Part shown: in pieces, positions 18,060-26,882 of the stretch
Layout: each line of letters starts with the position of its first letter
Numbering within the stretch: the stretch's first letter is position 1
Assembly (NCBI RefSeq): GCF_042646165.1
Contig: NZ_JBHRTC010000006.1
Direction: 5' to 3' (one strand)
Origin: Microbaculum marinum
GTDB lineage: Bacteria > Pseudomonadota > Alphaproteobacteria > Rhizobiales > Tepidamorphaceae
Length of the DNA stretch: 64,000 nucleotides
Notes under the pieces: generated by a model
The model's database searches: none
What the model was told of the DNA's origin: nothing
The model's input: only the letters and a program-made list of their open reading frames with translations
Translations under genes and position numbers: made by a program

Positions 18060-19880
18060 ATGGCCGTCCGTCGCCTTTCCGATACGATTGTCGACCGCAT
18101 CGCCGCCGGCGAGGTGATCGAGCGGCCGGCGAGCGTCGTCAAGGAACTGGTCGAGAACGCCATCGACGCGGGCGCAAGCCGGGTCGACGTCGTTGTCGTC
18201 GGCGGCGGCAAGCAGCTGATCCGGGTCGACGACGACGGCTCGGGCATGTCGCCCGAGGACCTGGCGCTTGCCGTCGAGCGGCATGCGACCTCGAAGCTGC
18301 CCGAGGGCGACCTCGTCGACATCCGCACGCTCGGCTTCCGCGGCGAGGCGCTTCCCTCGATCGGCGCCGTCGCCAGGCTGACCATCACGAGCCGCAGCGT
18401 CGGCGACGAGATTGCAAGCCGCATCACCGTCGATGGCGGCGTCCGGGAGGGTCCCGCGCCAGCGGCGCGCAATCGTGGCACCCGCGTCGAGGTCACCGAC
18501 CTGTTCCACGCCACGCCGGCGCGCCTGCGCTTCCTGAAGTCCGAGGCGGCCGAGAATCAGGCCGTGACCGACGTGGTGCGGCGCCTCGCCCTGGCGCATC
18601 CGGGCATCGCTTTCTCTCTAACGGTCGGCGAGCGGAATACGCTCTCCGTCACCGCCGCCGGCGGACTGACGGTTCCCGCCGATGCGACGGCGGCACGCAT
18701 CGCCGACGTGCTCGGCGACGAGTTCCGCGGCAATTCGCTCGCGCTCGACTACGAGCGCGGCGGCGTGCGGCTGAACGGCCTTGCCGGGCATCCGAACTGG
18801 CACCGGCCGACGTCTCGCCACCTCTATATCTTCGTCAACGGCCGTCCGGTTCGCGACCGGACGCTGACCGGGGCGGTCAAGGCGGGCTACGGCGACGTGA
18901 TGTCGCGCGACCGCTGGCCGGCGGCGGCGCTGTTCCTGTCGCTCGATCCGCGCGAGGTCGACGTCAACGTCCACCCGGCCAAGGCCGAGGTGCGGTTCCG
19001 GGATGCCGGACTGGTGCGCGGTCTTGTGGTCAGCGCCCTGAGAACGGCGCTGCAGGGCACCGGACCGGCCGCTTCCCAGGCAATGGCGGACGCGACCCTG
19101 TCACGCTTTCGCGGCGGAAGCGGCAACGGATATGGGGACTCCAACGGCGGGCGGGACGCCTTTGCCGTGTCGCGCGCGCTTGCTCGCGGCTTTTCCGAAC
19201 CGACCGCCACCTTCGAGAGTTTCGCTGCCCCCTCGGCCGATGCGCGCGCGGGCACGGTGGCCGGCGCGGCGGTCGCGGCGGCCGAGGCATCCGCGAGCGG
19301 CCATCCGCTCGGCGCCGCGCGGGCGCAACTCCACGAGAACTTCATTGTGGCGCAGACCGGCGACGGCATCGTCATCGTCGATCAGCATGCCGCCCACGAA
19401 CGCCTGGTCTACGAGCGGCTGAAGACGGCGATGGCGGCCCACGGCGTCGCCCGGCAGGCGCTGCTGATCCCGGAGATCGTCGACCTGCCGCCTGCCGACG
19501 CTGCCCGGCTTGCCGAGCGCGCCGGCGAGATTGCGGAACTCGGCCTGGTGATCGAGTCATTCGGTCCCGGCGCCGTGGCGGTCAGCGAGGTTCCGGCGAT
19601 GCTCGGCGACTTCGACATCGGCGGACTGGTGCGTGACCTTGCCGACGATATTGCCGAGGCCGGCGCGTCGACGCGGCTGCTCGACCGTCTCGAGGCGGTC
19701 GCCTCGACGATGGCCTGCCACGGCTCGGTGCGCGCGGGGCGCAGGCTCAACGCCGAGGAAATGAACGCGCTGCTCCGCGAAATGGAAGCGACACCCAATT
19801 CAGGCCAGTGCAATCACGGCCGGCCGACCTTCGTCGAACTCAAGCTATCGGATATCGAGCGGCTGTTCGGGCGACGGTAG
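18060..19880 (+). CDS. mutL: DNA mismatch repair protein MutL (endonuclease type)
   Basis: 606 residues. The N-terminal GHKL ATPase has the classic opening IAAGEVIERPASVVKELVENAIDAGA, DDGSGM and GFRGEAL motifs. A low-complexity Gly/Ser/Ala linker (about 345-430) joins it to the C-terminal dimerisation domain. That domain carries the DQHAAHE metal-binding motif with a second Glu five residues on (from D441), the mark of MutL proteins with their own nicking activity. This fits a genome without MutH. The ATG at 18060 is chosen over a TTG at 18012 because the family begins right at this point. Confidence 0.96.
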   Translation: MAVRRLSDTIVDRIAAGEVIERPASVVKELVENAIDAGASRVDVVVVGGGKQLIRVDDDGSGMSPEDLALAVERHATSKLPEGDLVDIRTLGFRGEALPSIGAVARLTITSRSVGDEIASRITVDGGVREGPAPAARNRGTRVEVTDLFHATPARLRFLKSEAAENQAVTDVVRRLALAHPGIAFSLTVGERNTLSVTAAGGLTVPADATAARIADVLGDEFRGNSLALDYERGGVRLNGLAGHPNWHRPTSRHLYIFVNGRPVRDRTLTGAVKAGYGDVMSRDRWPAAALFLSLDPREVDVNVHPAKAEVRFRDAGLVRGLVVSALRTALQGTGPAASQAMADATLSRFRGGSGNGYGDSNGGRDAFAVSRALARGFSEPTATFESFAAPSADARAGTVAGAAVAAAEASASGHPLGAARAQLHENFIVAQTGDGIVIVDQHAAHERLVYERLKTAMAAHGVARQALLIPEIVDLPPADAARLAERAGEIAELGLVIESFGPGAVAVSEVPAMLGDFDIGGLVRDLADDIAEAGASTRLLDRLEAVASTMACHGSVRAGRRLNAEEMNALLREMEATPNSGQCNHGRPTFVELKLSDIERLFGRR

Positions 19881-19952
19881 TGGTCCGGAACAAGGCAGCG
19901 ACAGCCCGCGGTCCCGCGAACCGCTTCCGTCGTTGCTTTGTGCCCGTATTGC

Positions 19953-21119
19953 TCAGTCGACGATCTGCCCGAGCACGTCATGGGCCGGTTTCGACAGCCA
20001 TATCACGATGGCTTTCGAGCCGGGCAGGGCCGCAATGGCGGGTGTGTACTGGCGCCCCCGGTCCACATCGTCGATCCGGAAACTTTTTCCCGACGATTGG
20101 CCGTCGCTCTCGAAGCGACGACCTGCAATGTCGGAATTGTAGTTGCCGCCACGGGTCCAAGCCAACATTGCATTTCCCCCTTCGAGACCGACGCCGACCG
20201 GATCTCTGGAACCCCTGGCGCCGAAGGCAAGTTGGGTCCCCGCGGGCTGATTGTCCCGAGCTAAGAACTGGACGTGCACGTTTTTCTTGTTCTGGTCCGT
20301 CCCGTCGCCGCGTTCGGCCCACGTCACGAACGAGCCGCCATCCTCGAGGCTGTTGACGGAAAGCGCCAAGCGGTAGGGAATGTTGTCCTCAGGGATTCCC
20401 TCCGCGACGACGATCTTGCTGGCGACCGCCTCGAACTTCCGGTTGACGCGCCAGAACAAGATGCTTCTCAGATCATCCTGCGATCTGGGCTGGGACAAAG
20501 CCGCAATCAAGAATCCACCACCCGGGGCCGCGTGAATTTCTGGCCGACCGAACAGATATTCATCGTCATTCCTGATCACGAATTTCTTGTTTTTCTTGAT
20601 ATTCCCGCTGTTGCTGTACCGCTTCACGACGATTTTTCCGCCATGGGAAAAAGCAGTGATAAATCCCCCGAACCGCAATGCCGCCACGTCGGTGTATGGT
20701 CGGCGTCCCGATCTTCTCGTCTTGAAGATCGGCCCCAATGGCTCGCCGCTTTCGTCATAGCGTTGCGCCCATTTCGCGCCGTTCCACAGCACCATGAAGC
20801 TGCCGTCACTCAGGCCGACGACCTGGACGGCACTCGCCATTTGTGATCCCTGGTCGATTGCAAGCCGTGGTCCCTGGGCGACGCCCTCGCTGTCGAATAC
20901 CCGAAGGTAGGACGACCGCCTGGGAGTTCCGCCCTTTCCGTACCAGGTGGCAACGAAGCCGCCGTTGCGCAGCGCCGCGACATCTGGCGTCGACAGTTCG
21001 ACAGCGACCTCGTGCTCGCTGAGATCAAGCTGCGGTCCCACCCTGTCCGCCAGGGCGGACCCGGTCGAGATCGTGGCAATTGCAAATGCCAATGCTATGG
21101 GCGGAAAGTACTTCTTCAA
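19953..21119 (-). CDS. Secreted seven-repeat beta-propeller-like protein
   Basis: 388 residues with a Sec signal peptide (MKKYFPPIALAF..., cleavage after SALA). The mature protein is built of seven repeats of about 45-57 residues. Each contains a strand pattern like DVAALRNGGFVATW: residues 46-59, 99-112, 144-157, 194-208, 252-267, 308-321 and 361-374. Seven such repeats with a small-Gly-Gly-hydrophobic-Trp core fit a seven-bladed beta-propeller. No enzyme motif is visible, so a binding role outside the cytoplasm is inferred. The gene is clearly richer in A+T and in Lys/Asn codons than its neighbours, which suggests transfer. Confidence 0.7.
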   Translation of the reverse strand: MKKYFPPIALAFAIATISTGSALADRVGPQLDLSEHEVAVELSTPDVAALRNGGFVATWYGKGGTPRRSSYLRVFDSEGVAQGPRLAIDQGSQMASAVQVVGLSDGSFMVLWNGAKWAQRYDESGEPLGPIFKTRRSGRRPYTDVAALRFGGFITAFSHGGKIVVKRYSNSGNIKKNKKFVIRNDDEYLFGRPEIHAAPGGGFLIAALSQPRSQDDLRSILFWRVNRKFEAVASKIVVAEGIPEDNIPYRLALSVNSLEDGGSFVTWAERGDGTDQNKKNVHVQFLARDNQPAGTQLAFGARGSRDPVGVGLEGGNAMLAWTRGGNYNSDIAGRRFESDGQSSGKSFRIDDVDRGRQYTPAIAALPGSKAIVIWLSKPAHDVLGQIVD

Positions 21120-21190
21120 TTTGCATGCTCCCGACGAAAATTATCGGGAAGTGTATTCGGATGTGAAAGATTCCTCAACGGAGCGGTGCT

Positions 21191-21207
21191 ACCGGATATA
21201 TTCCGGT
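21191..21207. promoter_or_regulatory. Palindromic site between divergent genes
   Basis: ACCGGA and TCCGGT form a perfect inverted repeat around TATAT. It lies in the 147-base gap between the propeller gene (minus) and the MORN-type gene (plus), so it could be a shared operator. This is inference only. Confidence 0.3.
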
Positions 21208-21266
21208 GGCTAAGTTGATGCTGGCTATAGCCGCGAGCGATCGGACGGCGATGACGGGGAGGACAC

Positions 21267-21491
21267 ATGAGCAAGCCGAAAGACTTCATCCAGTACCACA
21301 AGGACGGATCGGTCTGGGCGACTGGTCAGACGATCGACGACGTCGCCACCGGTTACTGGGAGTGGTTCCGCAAGGACGGGACGAAACTGCGATCTGGATA
21401 CTTCGACAACGGCGAGCAGGTCGGGGACTGGACGACCTACGACAAGGCCGGCGCAATCTACAAGGTCACGAGGATGAAGCCGAGATCGTGA
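21267..21491 (+). CDS. Small MORN-repeat (YwqK-like) protein
   Basis: 74 residues made of three short repeats of the type found in MORN/YwqK proteins: an YHKDGSVWATGQ unit, a GYWEWFRKDGTKLRSGYF unit and a GDWTTYDKAGAIYKV unit. A GGGGAGGA ribosome binding site lies just upstream. Related proteins are often annotated as YwqK-family antitoxins, but no toxin gene is adjacent here, and MORN repeats also occur in unrelated contexts. It is divergent from the propeller gene and convergent with the PPOX gene. Confidence 0.6.
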   Translation: MSKPKDFIQYHKDGSVWATGQTIDDVATGYWEWFRKDGTKLRSGYFDNGEQVGDWTTYDKAGAIYKVTRMKPRS

Positions 21492-21534
21492 GGGGGGCCA
21501 TGCCGGACCGAGGCGCCGCATGCCGACCGGATGC

Positions 21535-22146
21535 CTAGTACATCGTCCGTGCGTATATTTCCTGCATCTGCTCTTCGCTGATCGCCGGTGCTTCGTCCGC
21601 GATCTGCTCCTTGATGATCTGGCCGAGCGGCGGCATGCGGGAGCGCTCGACCTGGGAGGAGGGATCCCAGAGCTTCGAGCGCATGAACGCCTTGGCGCAG
21701 TGCAGATATGCCTCCCGCACGTGGACGACGAGCACGGTGGCGGGAAGCCGGCCGTTGATCGGGAAGCGCGCCTTGAGGTCTTCGTCGTCGCGGATATCCG
21801 CAGTCCCGTTGACGCGCAGTGTCTCGCTGAACCCCGGAATCATGAACAGGATGCCGACGGCGGGATTGGCGATGATGTTCGACAGCGTGTCGAGCCGGTT
21901 GTTGCCGGGACGGTCGGGCAGGGCGAGGGTGTTGTCGTTCAGCACGGCCACGAAGCCGGGATGCTCCCCGCGCGGCGTGGCGTCGCCGAGACCGTCCGCC
22001 CCCTGCGTCGCCAGGACGCAGAACGGCGACAGAGAAATGAAGGTCCTGCAGTGGGGATCGAGCCGGCTGAGCTGCTTGTCGATCACCCGTTTCGACGGCT
22101 GCCCGTAGACTGCCCTGAGGGACTCGAGCGTGTCGATCCTTGCCAT
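21535..22146 (-). CDS. Pyridoxamine 5'-phosphate oxidase-family (PPOX) FMN-binding protein
   Basis: 203 residues with the split-barrel flavin fold. It shows CVLATQGADGLGDATPRGEHPG near the N-terminus, LALPDRPGNNRLDTLSNIIANP with the FMN phosphate contacts, and VGILFMIPGF...LRVNGTA. The overall pattern matches the PPOX-class DR2398/MSMEG_1061-type subfamily rather than true PdxH. It is likely a flavin-dependent oxidoreductase of unknown substrate. It lies 28 bases downstream of ialB on the same strand and may be in its transcript. Confidence 0.85.
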   Translation of the reverse strand: MARIDTLESLRAVYGQPSKRVIDKQLSRLDPHCRTFISLSPFCVLATQGADGLGDATPRGEHPGFVAVLNDNTLALPDRPGNNRLDTLSNIIANPAVGILFMIPGFSETLRVNGTADIRDDEDLKARFPINGRLPATVLVVHVREAYLHCAKAFMRSKLWDPSSQVERSRMPPLGQIIKEQIADEAPAISEEQMQEIYARTMY

Positions 22147-22174
22147 GGTGCCCCGCTCCTTGGGTCTGCCCGCG

Positions 22175-22711
22175 TCAGGGCAGTGCCGCGTAGCCTTCCG
22201 TGAACCCCCCCAGTGACATCGGGATGCCGATGCCTTCTTCGGGGGTCTGGAAGATGATGAACGTCGCCAGTTCGCCGCCCTCGAGCTTCTCCACCAGTTC
22301 CTCGTCGATGATCACCTCTGCCACGCATCCGTTCGGCAGGCAGCGGATAAACTGGGCGCGGCCGACGTCGTCGTCGTCGATCTTCAGGCCGAGGCCGGTC
22401 GGCAGGAGGACGCCGAGGGGGGCGAGCACGCGCAGAATCTGGTCCTTGCCGTCGGCGGTCTTCAGGACGATCACCGTCAGCCCGACGTTCTGACGGTCCT
22501 CCGCGGTCACGCTCTGGATCAGCGCGCACTGTTCCCCCTGGGCGCCGGGCGGTGTGTCGCAGCGGATCTGCCAGTCGCCGTAATTCTCGCGAAGCGTTCC
22601 CTGCGCGCTGGCGGGGCCGGCCAGGTATGCCGGGGCGGCAACAAACGCGCCGACCGCACAAAGCGTCGCCACTGCGAGCGCACGAATCGCCGACCTGTAC
22701 CCGTTAGCCAT
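22175..22711 (-). CDS. Invasion-associated locus B (IalB) family protein
   Basis: 178 residues with a signal peptide (cleavage after GPASA). The IalB domain follows: YGDWQIRCDTPPG, CALIQSV, an internal FIRCLPNGC and ISMSLGGF-like end (IPMSLGGFTEGY). The four cysteines sit where the family has them. The name comes from Bartonella, where IalB helps erythrocyte entry, but the family is widespread in free-living alphaproteobacteria and its general role is unknown. It is divergent from the cytochrome oxidase cluster across a 417-base gap. Confidence 0.88.
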   Translation of the reverse strand: MANGYRSAIRALAVATLCAVGAFVAAPAYLAGPASAQGTLRENYGDWQIRCDTPPGAQGEQCALIQSVTAEDRQNVGLTVIVLKTADGKDQILRVLAPLGVLLPTGLGLKIDDDDVGRAQFIRCLPNGCVAEVIIDEELVEKLEGGELATFIIFQTPEEGIGIPMSLGGFTEGYAALP

Positions 22712-23128
22712 TTCCGTATTGCCTTTTCGGTGTCCGTTTGAGCGTGCGTACGGCCGATCGGCCGACGGAATTCGTCTGCAGGCGCGGTGCTAGCAGACCC
22801 CCCATCCCTGTCAAGTGATCGCGCCGCCGAGACTGCAGGCGGGGCGGAAACGACGTCCGATCCGCGCTTTCGGCCCTGTTTTGGGATGGCTGGGGCCGTT
22901 TGCCGGCAAGGTTCTCCCAATTGTTCTCGCTTTTGCCGTGAGCGCGGCCGCCGAGCGGCTTCGCATGCGGAAATTTGTCGCGCCGCCGGCGGGGAAAGGT
23001 CATTGCCGACAATGGCGTAAATGTGATTTTTAAGACAGGCCCCAATGGCTGGTCCCCGCAGAATGGCCGACGGTGCATCGGTGCAGCACCACATTGGGCG
23101 AAGCAAGAGGCAAGGGAGCGATCTCAAT
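22712..23128. other. Divergent intergenic region, ialB / ctaC
   Basis: 417 bases without a gene. It must hold the promoters for both ialB (left) and the oxidase operon (right). It is GC-rich up to about 22990 and then slightly more AT-rich (GTAAATGTGATTTTTAAGA near 23018-23037). No tRNA or confident regulator site was recognised. Confidence 0.5.
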
Positions 23129-23974
23129 ATGGCTTCATCGAGGGTATTCGCGTCACTCGTCGCGACCATGACCATGCTGTCGGCCGGAGCGATACCCGCG
23201 CTGGCGCAGCAGCCGGAGCCTTGGCAGATTGGACTGCAGTCCGCATCGACGCCGGTGATGGAGTCGATCACCGGCTTCCACAACTTCCTGCTGGTGATCA
23301 TATCGCTGGTCACGCTGTTCGTCCTGGTGCTGCTGACGATCTGCATCGTCAAGTTCAACTCCAAGAGCAACACGACTCCCTCCAGGACGTCGCATAACAC
23401 CATTCTCGAGGTGGCGTGGACGGTGCTTCCGGTGATCATCCTCGTGGTGATCGCGATTCCATCGTTCCGGCTCCTGTACTTCCAGCTCGAGACGCCGGAG
23501 CCCGATCTCACGATCAAGGCAACCGGATACCAGTGGTACTGGGGCTACGAGTACCCCGATCACGAGGGCCTCAGCTTCGATGCGGTAATGCTCGCCGATG
23601 ACGAGTTGCAGCCGGGCGATCCGCGGCTGCTGGCGACGGACAACAACGTGGTGGTTCCGGTCAACAAGATCGTCAAGGTGCTGGTCACCGGCGATCCGAT
23701 GGGCGTCATCCATTCCTGGACGATCCCCGCCTTCGGCTCCAAGGTCGATGCGGTTCCGGGCAGAATGAACGAGACGTGGTTCAAGGCGACGAAGACCGGC
23801 ATGTATTACGGCCAGTGCTCGGAACTGTGCGGGCGCGACCACGCTTTCATGCCGATTTCCGTTCAGGTCGTGGAGCAGGCCGAGTACGACGCCTGGGTCT
23901 CCGAACGTACGGCGGGTCTCCAGCCGCGCGACGACAAGAAAAAGTTCGCCCAGAACACCCTCGGGAGCGAGTGA
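23129..23974 (+). CDS. ctaC: Cytochrome c oxidase subunit II
   Basis: 281 residues: signal peptide (to about ALAQQ), two membrane helices, and the periplasmic cupredoxin domain. The CuA ligands are visible: His in VIHSWTIP, then CSELCGRDHAFM with the two cysteines, Glu region, His and Met. It takes electrons from cytochrome c and passes them to subunit I. The ATG at 23129 follows an AAGGGAG site; the frame is open upstream to 23045. It is the first gene of the oxidase cluster. Confidence 0.96.
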   Translation: MASSRVFASLVATMTMLSAGAIPALAQQPEPWQIGLQSASTPVMESITGFHNFLLVIISLVTLFVLVLLTICIVKFNSKSNTTPSRTSHNTILEVAWTVLPVIILVVIAIPSFRLLYFQLETPEPDLTIKATGYQWYWGYEYPDHEGLSFDAVMLADDELQPGDPRLLATDNNVVVPVNKIVKVLVTGDPMGVIHSWTIPAFGSKVDAVPGRMNETWFKATKTGMYYGQCSELCGRDHAFMPISVQVVEQAEYDAWVSERTAGLQPRDDKKKFAQNTLGSE

Positions 23975-24030
23975 TCGGGCAGGCGACGCTCGAACGGCGG
24001 CGCAGCGGATCAGAAAAAGGATAACGGCAT

Positions 24031-25629
24031 ATGGCATATGCAGCGGCACATGAAGCTCACGAACACCATCCCACCGGATGGCGCCGTTGGCTGCTTTCGA
24101 CGAACCACAAGGATATCGGGACCCTCTACCTGCTGCTCGCGATGACCGGCGGCATCGTCGGCGGCTTCCTCTCGGTGATGATGCGTGCCGAATTGATGGA
24201 GCCGGGGATGCAGATCTTCGGATCCGGCGCGATGTTCAACGTGTTCGTCACCGGTCACGGATTGATCATGGTGTTCTTCATGGTCATGCCGGCGCTGATG
24301 GGTGGCTTCGGGAACTGGTTCGTCCCCATCATGATCGGCGCGCCGGACATGGCGTTCCCGCGGATGAACAACATCTCGTTCTGGCTGCTCGCCGCCGCCT
24401 TCCTGCTGCTCGTCGTTTCCATGTTCGTTCCCGGCACCGCGTCGGGATATGGCGTCGGTACGGGCTGGACGGCCTATGCGCCGCTGTCGACCACAGGGCA
24501 TACCGGTCCGGCAATGGATTTTGCGATCTTCTCGCTCCATCTGGCAGGCGCGTCGTCGATCCTCGGCGCGATCAATTTCATCACGACGATCTTCAACATG
24601 CGTGCGCCGGGCATGACCCTGCACAAGATGCCGCTGTTCGTGTGGTCGTGCCTGATCACGGCCTTCCTGCTGCTGCTGGCCTTGCCGGTTCTCGCCGGCG
24701 CCATCACGATGCTGCTGACCGACCGCAACTTCGGCACCACGTTCTTCTCGCCCGAGGGCGGCGGCGACCCGATCCTGTACCAGCACCTGTTCTGGTTCTT
24801 CGGCCACCCCGAGGTCTACATCATCATCCTGCCGGCCTTCGGCGTCGTCAGCCAGGTCGTCGCGACATTCTCGCGCAAGCCCGTGTTCGGGTATCTGGGC
24901 ATGGCCTATGCCATGGTCGCGATCGGCGGCATTGGCTTCGTCGTCTGGGCCCACCACATGTACACGGTCGGCATGGACGTCGACACGCAGGCCTATTTCG
25001 TGGCGGCGACGATGATCATCGCGGTTCCGACGGGCGTGAAGATCTTCTCGTGGATCGCCACCATGTGGGGCGGGTCGATCGAGTTCCGCACTCCGATGCT
25101 GTGGTCGATCGGCTTCATCTTCCTGTTCACGGTCGGCGGCGTGACGGGCGTTGTCCTGTCGAATGCCGGCGTCGATCGTTCGCTGCACGACACTTACTAC
25201 GTGGTCGCCCACTTCCACTACGTGATGTCGCTGGGCGCCTTGTTCGGGATCTTCGCGGCTTGGTACTACTGGTTCCCGAAGATGACCGGATACATGTACT
25301 CCGAGTTCGTCGGGAAGCTGCACTTCTGGGTGTCCTTCGTGGGCGTCAACCTGCTGTTCTTCCCGCAGCATTTCCTCGGTCTGGCGGGCATGCCGCGGCG
25401 CTACGTGGACTATCCGGATGCCTTCGCGGGCTGGAACTTCGTGTCCTCGATCGGCTCGTACATCTCGGCCTTTGCGGTCTTCATCTTCCTGTACGGCGTG
25501 ATCCAGGCCTTCATGGCCAAGCGCAAGGCGGCCGACAATCCGTGGGGCGCGGGTGCGACGACGCTGGAATGGACGCTGTCCTCGCCGCCGCCGTTCCATC
25601 AGTTCAACACGCTGCCGCGGATCAGCTGA
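24031..25629 (+). CDS. ctaD: Cytochrome c oxidase subunit I
   Basis: 532 residues with twelve membrane helices. The catalytic core is intact: the low-spin heme ligand His in FVTGHGLIMVFF, the HPEVY motif with the CuB His-Tyr crosslink pair, WAHHMYTVG with the other CuB histidines, and HDTYYVVAHFHYVMSLG with the heme a3 and heme a ligands. It reduces oxygen to water and pumps protons. The glutamate in GHPEVYI marks it as an A-family (aa3-type) enzyme. It is 56 bases after ctaC and is followed by a strong hairpin. Confidence 0.98.
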   Translation: MAYAAAHEAHEHHPTGWRRWLLSTNHKDIGTLYLLLAMTGGIVGGFLSVMMRAELMEPGMQIFGSGAMFNVFVTGHGLIMVFFMVMPALMGGFGNWFVPIMIGAPDMAFPRMNNISFWLLAAAFLLLVVSMFVPGTASGYGVGTGWTAYAPLSTTGHTGPAMDFAIFSLHLAGASSILGAINFITTIFNMRAPGMTLHKMPLFVWSCLITAFLLLLALPVLAGAITMLLTDRNFGTTFFSPEGGGDPILYQHLFWFFGHPEVYIIILPAFGVVSQVVATFSRKPVFGYLGMAYAMVAIGGIGFVVWAHHMYTVGMDVDTQAYFVAATMIIAVPTGVKIFSWIATMWGGSIEFRTPMLWSIGFIFLFTVGGVTGVVLSNAGVDRSLHDTYYVVAHFHYVMSLGALFGIFAAWYYWFPKMTGYMYSEFVGKLHFWVSFVGVNLLFFPQHFLGLAGMPRRYVDYPDAFAGWNFVSSIGSYISAFAVFIFLYGVIQAFMAKRKAADNPWGAGATTLEWTLSSPPPFHQFNTLPRIS

Positions 25630-25642
25630 CCGCAACCATTGA

Positions 25643-25666
25643 CCGGCGGCCCGTCAGGGCCGCCGG
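25643..25666 (+). promoter_or_regulatory. Intercistronic hairpin, ctaD-ctaB
   Basis: A perfect ten-base stem (CCGGCGGCCC with GGGCCGCCGG) closes a four-base GTCA loop in the 82-base gap after ctaD. There is no T-run, so it is more likely an mRNA-stabilising or attenuating hairpin than a terminator. That would favour more subunit I than the assembly proteins downstream. Confidence 0.6.
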
Positions 25667-25711
25667 CTCCGGCTTGCCGGAGCTTGAACCCAACAGGATC
25701 CCCCGCTCCTC

Positions 25712-26701
25712 ATGACTGAAGCCCGTATCGATTTGAACGCGTCCGCCGAACCGTCGATGGTCACGGTCGGCCACGGCGGCGTGCGCGACTTCGTTTCGCT
25801 CCTGAAACCGCGGGTGATGTCGCTGGTCGTGTTCACCGCGGTCGTGGCGCTGGCGGTAGCGCCGGTTTCGGTTCATCCGATCATCGCGTTTGCCGCCATC
25901 CTCTCCATCGCCACCGGGGCAGGCGCCGCCGGCGCGCTCAACATGTGGTACGACGCAGATATCGACCGGGTCATGAGCCGGACGCGCGAGCGGCCGATCC
26001 CCTCGGGCGCGGTCGCGCCGAGCGAGGCGCTGGCCTTCGGCATGGTGCTGGCGGTGTTTTCCGTGCTGGTGCTCGGTCTCGCCACCAACTGGCTCGCCGC
26101 CGCGCTGCTCGCCTTCACCATATTCTTCTACGGTGTCGTCTACACGATGTGGCTGAAGCGGGCGACGCCGCAGAACATCGTCATCGGCGGCGCGGCCGGC
26201 GCGTTCCCGCCGGTGATCGCCTGGGCGGCGGCGACCGGCACGGTCTCGATCGAACCGATCGTGCTGTTCCTGATCATCTTCTTTTGGACGCCGCCGCATT
26301 TCTGGGCGCTGGCTCTGGTCCGCTCCGGCGACTATGCCCGTGCCGGCGTGCCGATGCTTCCGGTGGTATCGGGTGCCGAGGAAACCCGTCGGCAGATATT
26401 ACTGTATTCGCTCGTGCTGGTGCCTCTCGGCCTTGCTCCGGTGGTGCTCGGATTCGGGGGATGGCTCTACCTGGCCGTGTCGCTCGGTCTCGGCGCGATC
26501 TTCCTTGTTCTGGCATGGAAGCTGCGCAGCGGACATGGCGACGCGATCGGACCCGTCGCCCGCCGGCTGTTCGGCTTCTCGATCGTCTATCTGTTCGGCC
26601 TGTTCGCCGCCCTGCTTGCCGAGCATGTGCTCGGGCTGCCGGGCCAGGAGACTCTCGGCAATGCCTTCGCAGGCCTTGTTCAGTCGGGGCTTGCCGCGTG
26701 A
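25712..26701 (+). CDS. ctaB: Protoheme IX farnesyltransferase (heme O synthase)
   Basis: 329 residues with about nine membrane helices. The UbiA-type prenyltransferase motif NMWYDADIDRVMSRTRERPIP carries the Asp residues that bind the farnesyl diphosphate magnesium; a second polar loop, MWLKRATPQNIVIGGAAG, follows. It converts heme b into heme o for the oxidase in the inner membrane. Its place between ctaD and the small coxF-like gene is the usual alphaproteobacterial order. The N-terminal 25 residues are polar and variable. Confidence 0.95.
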   Translation: MTEARIDLNASAEPSMVTVGHGGVRDFVSLLKPRVMSLVVFTAVVALAVAPVSVHPIIAFAAILSIATGAGAAGALNMWYDADIDRVMSRTRERPIPSGAVAPSEALAFGMVLAVFSVLVLGLATNWLAAALLAFTIFFYGVVYTMWLKRATPQNIVIGGAAGAFPPVIAWAAATGTVSIEPIVLFLIIFFWTPPHFWALALVRSGDYARAGVPMLPVVSGAEETRRQILLYSLVLVPLGLAPVVLGFGGWLYLAVSLGLGAIFLVLAWKLRSGHGDAIGPVARRLFGFSIVYLFGLFAALLAEHVLGLPGQETLGNAFAGLVQSGLAA

Positions 26702-26704
26702 TCC

Positions 26705-26860
26705 ATGGAAGAACCAGGCATCGTTCTTACCCCGGAGCAGAAGCGGCGCAGGCGAATGCGTTCGATCGCAATCGCCCTGTCGCTGGCCGGCCTTGTCCTG
26801 CTGCTCTACCTGGTGACCATCGTCAGGATGGGCCCCGACGTGATCGAGCGGCCGCTGTGA
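26705..26860 (+). CDS. Small CoxF-like membrane protein
   Basis: A 51-residue protein: a charged start with a run of five basic residues (KRRRR), one membrane helix of about 20 residues and a short tail ending IERPL. It has the position, size and LTPEQKRRRR opening of the small CoxF proteins found between ctaB and ctaG in Rhizobiales. The role in oxidase assembly is assumed from position only. It starts 3 bases after the ctaB stop, so translation is probably coupled. Confidence 0.75.
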   Translation: MEEPGIVLTPEQKRRRRMRSIAIALSLAGLVLLLYLVTIVRMGPDVIERPL

Positions 26861-26882
26861 GGTGGTCCCGGAGGATCGGCGG

